DNA of 64,000 nt, taken from the NCBI RefSeq assembly GCF_900102615.1, contig NZ_FMYV01000002.1, forward strand, positions 186,001 to 250,000, in the 5' to 3' direction. A model generated the notes under the pieces. It was not told the origin of the DNA. It was given only the letters and a program-made list of their open reading frames with translations, and did no database searches. Positions 59,862 to 64,000 of this stretch are shown one piece after another. Source of the stretch: Geotoga petraea. Lineage in GTDB: Bacteria > Thermotogota > Thermotogae > Petrotogales > Petrotogaceae. The position numbers and the translations under genes were made by a program. Within the stretch, counting starts at the first letter, position 1. The number at the start of each line of letters is the position of its first letter.

Positions 59862-62778
59862 TCTCTTTCTCTCCTATTTTCAAAACTTTGTTGAAGTATT
59901 CTTTAAAATTTTTTATACCATATATAATCATTTCATTTGTTTTTGGATCAAGATTTATTCTTTTAACTTTAAAATTAAAGTCTTCTTTTCTTGGAACAAC
60001 ATCCTCGTCAAATACAAGTTTAACATAATTGTCCCCAATTTCAATTAGCCTAATCCCATTATATGAGGCATTTATTCTAATTCTTGCATAATCAAATAAA
60101 TTGGTTAACTCTTCAGGTATTTTACCAAATCTATCTTCAATTTCTTTATACAGTTCATTTAATTCATCTAAATTTGATAGAATAGATATTCTTCTGTAAA
60201 TTCTCATTCTTTCAATGGAATTTCCTATATAATATTCTGGAATCAATAGTGAACCTTTTATACCTTTTATTTCAGTATAGATTTTTTGTTTTTTCTCTAT
60301 AGTTTCTTTTCCTGTCATTTTATTGACAGTTTCTTCTAAGATATCTTTATATAAATGAAGACCTATAGAATTTATGTGCCCTTTTTGATCAATACCTAAA
60401 ACATCACCATATCCTCTTATTTCTAAATCTCTTAAGGCCAATTTCAAACCTGATCCAGGTTCATTAAATTTTTTCATAGCTTCTAAACGTCTTTTACTAT
60501 CATTAGTAAGTGAATCCTTATATAAGAAATATGCAAAAGCTCTTCTTTTAGACCTTCCTACTCTACCTTTTAATTGATAAAGTTGAGAAATACCATATCT
60601 TTGAGAATCATCAATTATTATGGTATTTACATTTGGTATGTCTACTCCATTTTCTATTATAGAAGTAGTTACTAACATATCAATTTCATTGTTATAAAAT
60701 CTATTAATTATTTTGTTAAACTCTATTTTGTTAGTTCTACCGTGTAGATACTCAATTTTTATTTCAGGAATAAGGTTTTTTAAATATTCATAAATCTTCT
60801 TTAGCCCATTTACTCTATTATGAACATATAATATCTGTCCACCTCTTGACTTTTCTCTTAATGCTGCTATTCTGACTATTCTATCTGAGTAATTACCAAT
60901 ATATGTTTGAATTGGCATTCTACCGAAAGGTGGAGTTGAAATAGTTGATATTTCTCTCAATCCGCTTATAGACATATACAGCGTACGTGGAATAGGTGTA
61001 GCACTCATCATTAAAAAATTAACCCCCAGCTCTAATTCTTTAAGTCTCTCTTTTTGAAGGACTCCAAATCTCTGTTCTTCATCTATTATAACAAGGCCTA
61101 ATTTTTTAATCTTGATTTTTTCTGAAAGAAGTGAATGAGTACCAATTAAAATATCGATTTCACCTAATGATGCTTGTTTAATTATTTCATTTCTTTCTTT
61201 TGGTGTTATATGTCGGTTCAATAATTTTATGTTAACTCCAAATCCCTTTAACCTCTCAACAAAAGTATCATAATGCTGTTGAGAAAGAATTGTCGTTGGA
61301 GCTAAAAAAAGAACTTGATAATTATCAATTATAGCTTTGAAAGCAGCTCTTAGGGCTACTTCAGTTTTGCCAAAACCTGCATCACCAACTAATAGTCTAT
61401 CCATAGGTTTGTTAGACATCAAATCTCTGTTTATTTCTTCTATACTCTTCAATTGGTCATTTGTTTCAACATAAGGAAATGTTTCTTGCAACTTCTTTTC
61501 TAACTCTTCATCTCCTTTTATTATCTTTCCTTTTTTATTCTCTCTTAGGGCATAGATTTCAAGAAGCTTTTTAACTTTTTCATGAATTTTTTTCTCAACT
61601 TCTTTTTTAGTTTTCTTCCACTTTTTCCCATTCAAAGAAGAAATTCTAACTTTAGACTTGTCTCCAATATACTTAGAAATTTTATCCAATCTTTCAACAG
61701 GAACAAATATTTTCGATTTATTGCTATATTCAATAGTTATGTATTCTCTTTTCCCTATGGGAGTTGACTTTATTTTAACCCCTTTGAAAACGCCTATACC
61801 ATAATCATCGTGTACTATAAGATCATCTTCCTTTAAATCTTCCCAATCTAATAGAGGTAAATACTCTAAATCTTTTTCCTTATCTTCTGTTTGTTTCACT
61901 TTTTTTCTTTTTAATTTTATGTCTAATTCTTTATAATTTATAGTATCTAATATTTGAATATTCATACCTGAATATTTTTTGTAAATGGCTTTTTTAACCT
62001 TGGAATCTGACATCTCTATATTTTCTCTTTCTTTTTCTGTAAAAGTCTTTACAATTTTATCTTTTTCAATTATTATAAACTCAGTATCTTTTGGTAAGTA
62101 AGATAACAAAGTAGCTTTATTTTTATGAAAAAGAGAAGGAAAATAATTGAGCATATCTATATTTAGTTCTTCAATTTCTTTAAACTTTTTCATTTCCGAT
62201 TTCAATCTTTCATTCATCAAATTTATGTTAAATTGATCATAGAAAATTTCACTGCCAGGAACTAAATCAAATTTTTCAATCTTTTTTATAGATTTTTGAT
62301 TTAAAGGATCAAAATAATTTAACCTCTCTATTTCATCATCAAAAAGTTCCAACCTTATAGGGTTTTTATATATTGGAACAAAAATGTCTCTTATAAATCC
62401 TCTCTTTGAATATTCTGATGGCTCTGTTATTTCAAAAACATTTTTATAACCTATCTCATATAATTCATCAATGAAATTATCACCATAAGAATAATTTTTT
62501 ATATAAAAATTTTCTGGTGGTATAGTGAATCTTGTCATAGAATGAAGAGTTGTAACAAGGTTTAAATCTTTACCTTTGATTAATTTATACATAATATTCA
62601 GTCTTTGTTTCTTTATTTTCGAAGAGATGTCTATGTCTTCAAAAGGAAAAATATCATAATCAGGAAAAACATTCAGATTTTCATCTTCTATTTCTAAATT
62701 GGTGTATTCAGGGAAAATAAAAACTCTTGTTTTATTTGTAGGGTTATCTTTTATATATTTTATAATATCTTTGTTCAT
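59854..62778 (-). CDS. mfd: Transcription-repair coupling factor Mfd
   Basis: Mfd removes RNA polymerase stalled at DNA lesions and recruits UvrA. The 974-residue protein is shorter than the E. coli form (about 1150), chiefly because the N-terminal UvrB-like region is reduced. The RNA polymerase-interacting domain (DLIVHDDYGIGVFKGV), translocase motifs GDAGFGKTEVALRAAFK, DEEQRFG, SATPIPRTLYMS, RVGRSKR and the C-terminal TRCF domain are present. GGAGGTAATAAA precedes the ATG. Confidence 0.95.
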   Translation of the reverse strand: MNKDIIKYIKDNPTNKTRVFIFPEYTNLEIEDENLNVFPDYDIFPFEDIDISSKIKKQRLNIMYKLIKGKDLNLVTTLHSMTRFTIPPENFYIKNYSYGDNFIDELYEIGYKNVFEITEPSEYSKRGFIRDIFVPIYKNPIRLELFDDEIERLNYFDPLNQKSIKKIEKFDLVPGSEIFYDQFNINLMNERLKSEMKKFKEIEELNIDMLNYFPSLFHKNKATLLSYLPKDTEFIIIEKDKIVKTFTEKERENIEMSDSKVKKAIYKKYSGMNIQILDTINYKELDIKLKRKKVKQTEDKEKDLEYLPLLDWEDLKEDDLIVHDDYGIGVFKGVKIKSTPIGKREYITIEYSNKSKIFVPVERLDKISKYIGDKSKVRISSLNGKKWKKTKKEVEKKIHEKVKKLLEIYALRENKKGKIIKGDEELEKKLQETFPYVETNDQLKSIEEINRDLMSNKPMDRLLVGDAGFGKTEVALRAAFKAIIDNYQVLFLAPTTILSQQHYDTFVERLKGFGVNIKLLNRHITPKERNEIIKQASLGEIDILIGTHSLLSEKIKIKKLGLVIIDEEQRFGVLQKERLKELELGVNFLMMSATPIPRTLYMSISGLREISTISTPPFGRMPIQTYIGNYSDRIVRIAALREKSRGGQILYVHNRVNGLKKIYEYLKNLIPEIKIEYLHGRTNKIEFNKIINRFYNNEIDMLVTTSIIENGVDIPNVNTIIIDDSQRYGISQLYQLKGRVGRSKRRAFAYFLYKDSLTNDSKRRLEAMKKFNEPGSGLKLALRDLEIRGYGDVLGIDQKGHINSIGLHLYKDILEETVNKMTGKETIEKKQKIYTEIKGIKGSLLIPEYYIGNSIERMRIYRRISILSNLDELNELYKEIEDRFGKIPEELTNLFDYARIRINASYNGIRLIEIGDNYVKLVFDEDVVPRKEDFNFKVKRINLDPKTNEMIIYGIKNFKEYFNKVLKIGEKENV

Positions 62779-62782
62779 TTTA

Positions 62783-63475
62783 TTACCTCCGGATAAACTT
62801 CAAATATTTCTCATCTGTTGAAACATCAATAAAAGCTATAGAATCGAGATATAGATCTACGCTTTTTTCTATTTTACACACTAAATTACCTTTATTCCAT
62901 GAGTAAAAAACTTCTTTACCAATTGGAACAGACTTGAAAAAACCAAAAAATTTTACGTTTGATAATTTTAAACTTTCTTCTTGAACCAATTCCAAAACAA
63001 GTTGTTTTATGTAATTTTTATTAACATTTCTCTTCAATTGATTGATAGCTAATTTTTCGATTACTTTTTTTGGTTTTACCTTTTTTAATTTTATATCGTA
63101 ATTAATATCAAATCTATATACCGTTGCATTAAACCCTTCTGAATAAAATAATTTTAGGTCAAATATAAAATTAACAGTATTTTTTAAAGGTTCTTCAAAG
63201 GAAATTTTTGCCAATAGCTTGTTTGTTTCAATATCTAAAGCTTCAATTTTTTTCGTTTCGAACAAATCATATAAATTGCGTTTTTCTACCTTTTCAACTT
63301 CCAATCCATTGTTTATTTCAATGTTAAATCTATCTATTTTATTATTAACACAAACAAAACGCGGACTCATATTGTTCATGTCCGCTGTTTTTAAATTACT
63401 AATATTATTTTCTTTAGGTCTAAGATAAAATTGAATGTCCATTTCTTTTACTTGTGACTTTCGTTTGAAGAGCAT
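62783..63475 (-). CDS. Protein of unknown function upstream of mfd
   Basis: The ~230-residue protein is rich in Lys, Asn and beta-strand-like alternations, with no signal peptide or cysteine motif; I do not recognise it. The longest frame overlaps the preceding gene by 28 bases. A second ATG at 63442 (MDIQFYLRPK) avoids this overlap and may be the true start; neither has a strong ribosome site. It ends 4 bases before mfd, suggesting co-transcription. Confidence 0.62.
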   Translation of the reverse strand: MLFKRKSQVKEMDIQFYLRPKENNISNLKTADMNNMSPRFVCVNNKIDRFNIEINNGLEVEKVEKRNLYDLFETKKIEALDIETNKLLAKISFEEPLKNTVNFIFDLKLFYSEGFNATVYRFDINYDIKLKKVKPKKVIEKLAINQLKRNVNKNYIKQLVLELVQEESLKLSNVKFFGFFKSVPIGKEVFYSWNKGNLVCKIEKSVDLYLDSIAFIDVSTDEKYLKFIRR

Positions 63476-63954
63476 ATAAATTCTAAAGCCTCTTTTAATC
63501 TTATGAATGGTTCAGATAAATTAAAATATTCAGCATTATCTTTAATTTTCCCAATCAGATCTTCTCCAGCTTTTTTGGAAAAAATTAATTTGTATGTTTT
63601 TTTATCTGATATATTTATAAAAGTTTCGTTTTCTTTTTCACTTTTTTCCATATCAGAATAAGATTCTTTTATGTAAACGAGAAGTTTATCAGTATCTATA
63701 AAATCTAAAATTTCATTATCATCTATAAAAAAATAATCTATATCATTTTCACCTTCTAATATTTTTTTACCAATTATTTCAGAAGCCAAAAAACTTTTTA
63801 AATTATTTCCATAAATTATTTTTTGTATTTTACTTGGTTTTATCGGCTCAGTATATTTGAAATTAGTTGGAAGTCCTTTGTCATTCAAAGTCATCAAACC
63901 ACCAGAATATTTGTCTTCGGGAGATTTGTAAATCATAAAATATCCGATCATCAT
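63448..63954 (-). CDS. Protein of unknown function
   Basis: This 168-residue acidic protein is not recognised. It is predicted soluble, with a helical N-terminal part and a C-terminal helix (FIRLKEALEFICSSNES). AAAGGAAGTG directly precedes the ATG. It begins the visible part of the run through mfd and mnmE, 10 bases after an incomplete reading frame. Confidence 0.62.
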   Translation of the reverse strand: MMIGYFMIYKSPEDKYSGGLMTLNDKGLPTNFKYTEPIKPSKIQKIIYGNNLKSFLASEIIGKKILEGENDIDYFFIDDNEILDFIDTDKLLVYIKESYSDMEKSEKENETFINISDKKTYKLIFSKKAGEDLIGKIKDNAEYFNLSEPFIRLKEALEFICSSNESHK

Positions 63955-63964
63955 TTCACTTCCT

Positions 63965-64000
63965 TTAAAGTCTAACGTCTATAGTATTTCCTCGATATTC
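63965..64000 (-). CDS. C-terminal end of an upstream gene (partial)
   Basis: An open frame enters from the right edge and stops at TAA (63967-63965), giving the last eleven residues EYRGNTIDVRL. The close spacing to the next start and the frame reaching the window edge suggest a real gene end, but the family cannot be told. Confidence 0.45.
   Translation of the reverse strand, partial: EYRGNTIDVRL

Overview
The window is about 30% G+C by eye, densely packed and organised in long same-strand gene runs. It looks like the chromosome of a member of the Thermotogota, most likely the Petrotogales side (Geotoga/Oceanotoga/Marinitoga/Petrotoga-like). The reasons are pfkA-pyk beside a glycine-cleavage operon, a two-gene TrkA-type potassium gate beside trkH, an HydABC-type [FeFe] hydrogenase, and yaaR-holB-ricT joined to MEP-pathway genes. 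No sequence search was possible, so the genus is inference. I saw no rRNA, tRNA, CRISPR array, insertion sequence or prophage: this is core chromosome with a few accessory genes.

Layout. 1-6875 (-): dxr, rseP, ispG, yaaR-like, holB, ricT and the N-terminal transketolase subunit (cut by the window edge) form one operon for isoprenoid precursors, membrane proteolysis, clamp loading and RNA-decay control. 6951-12075: an HD-GYP phosphodiesterase, uraA with a PyrR-type RNA element, glpK (-) and a YfbR-like HD protein. 12115-14907 (-): rel, dtd and a small ORF. 15100-20758 (+): a complete phosphate module, pstSCAB-phoU-response regulator-kinase, with phased direct repeats upstream. 20844-22845 (+): galM and an EamA transporter. 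22854-27614 (-): hslU, a receiver protein with Glu at the phosphorylation site, two RCK/TrkA subunits and trkH. 27688-30092 (-): pfkA-pyk. 30378-30794 (+): a Fur/PerR regulator. 30832-34952 (-): DUF2007, gcvT, gcvPA, gcvPB, without gcvH. 35108-38457 (-): a compact hydrogenase hydCBA. 38632-41416 (+): a HAD phosphatase and tex. 41455-43419 (-): HU, an unknown protein, a DUF1175 protein and a small zinc-ribbon gene. 43505-45059 (+): uppP and a DUF368 gene, a candidate undecaprenyl-phosphate recycling pair. 45056-64000 (-): a 19-kb run of tightly spaced genes: two unknowns, mfd, mnmE, a membrane protein, a Upf1-like helicase, an ABC-2 permease, a SAM hydrolase-family protein, yigZ, dnaX, a nucleoside phosphorylase-like protein, a spore-photolyase-like radical SAM protein, a thioester alpha-2-macroglobulin and a small secreted HExxH protein.

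How it fits together. The metabolic genes suit a fermentative anaerobe: PFK and pyruvate kinase drive glycolysis, and the hydrogenase reoxidises NADH with H2 release. Glycine cleavage feeds one-carbon metabolism, and glycerol and uracil are taken up or activated. Stress and signalling are covered by Rel, the Pho system, HD-GYP and the Trk operon. Envelope functions (UppP/DUF368, DUF1175, alpha-2-macroglobulin, HExxH protein) cluster at 42-50 kb.

The observations most worth following up are: the radical SAM/phosphorylase pair, which lacks the spore-photolyase cysteine; the uppP-DUF368 pair; the alpha-2-macroglobulin with its protease-like partner; the stripped-down hydrogenase; the PyrR loop before uraA; the Glu-substituted receiver in the potassium operon; and an unlisted 50-residue zinc-ribbon gene.
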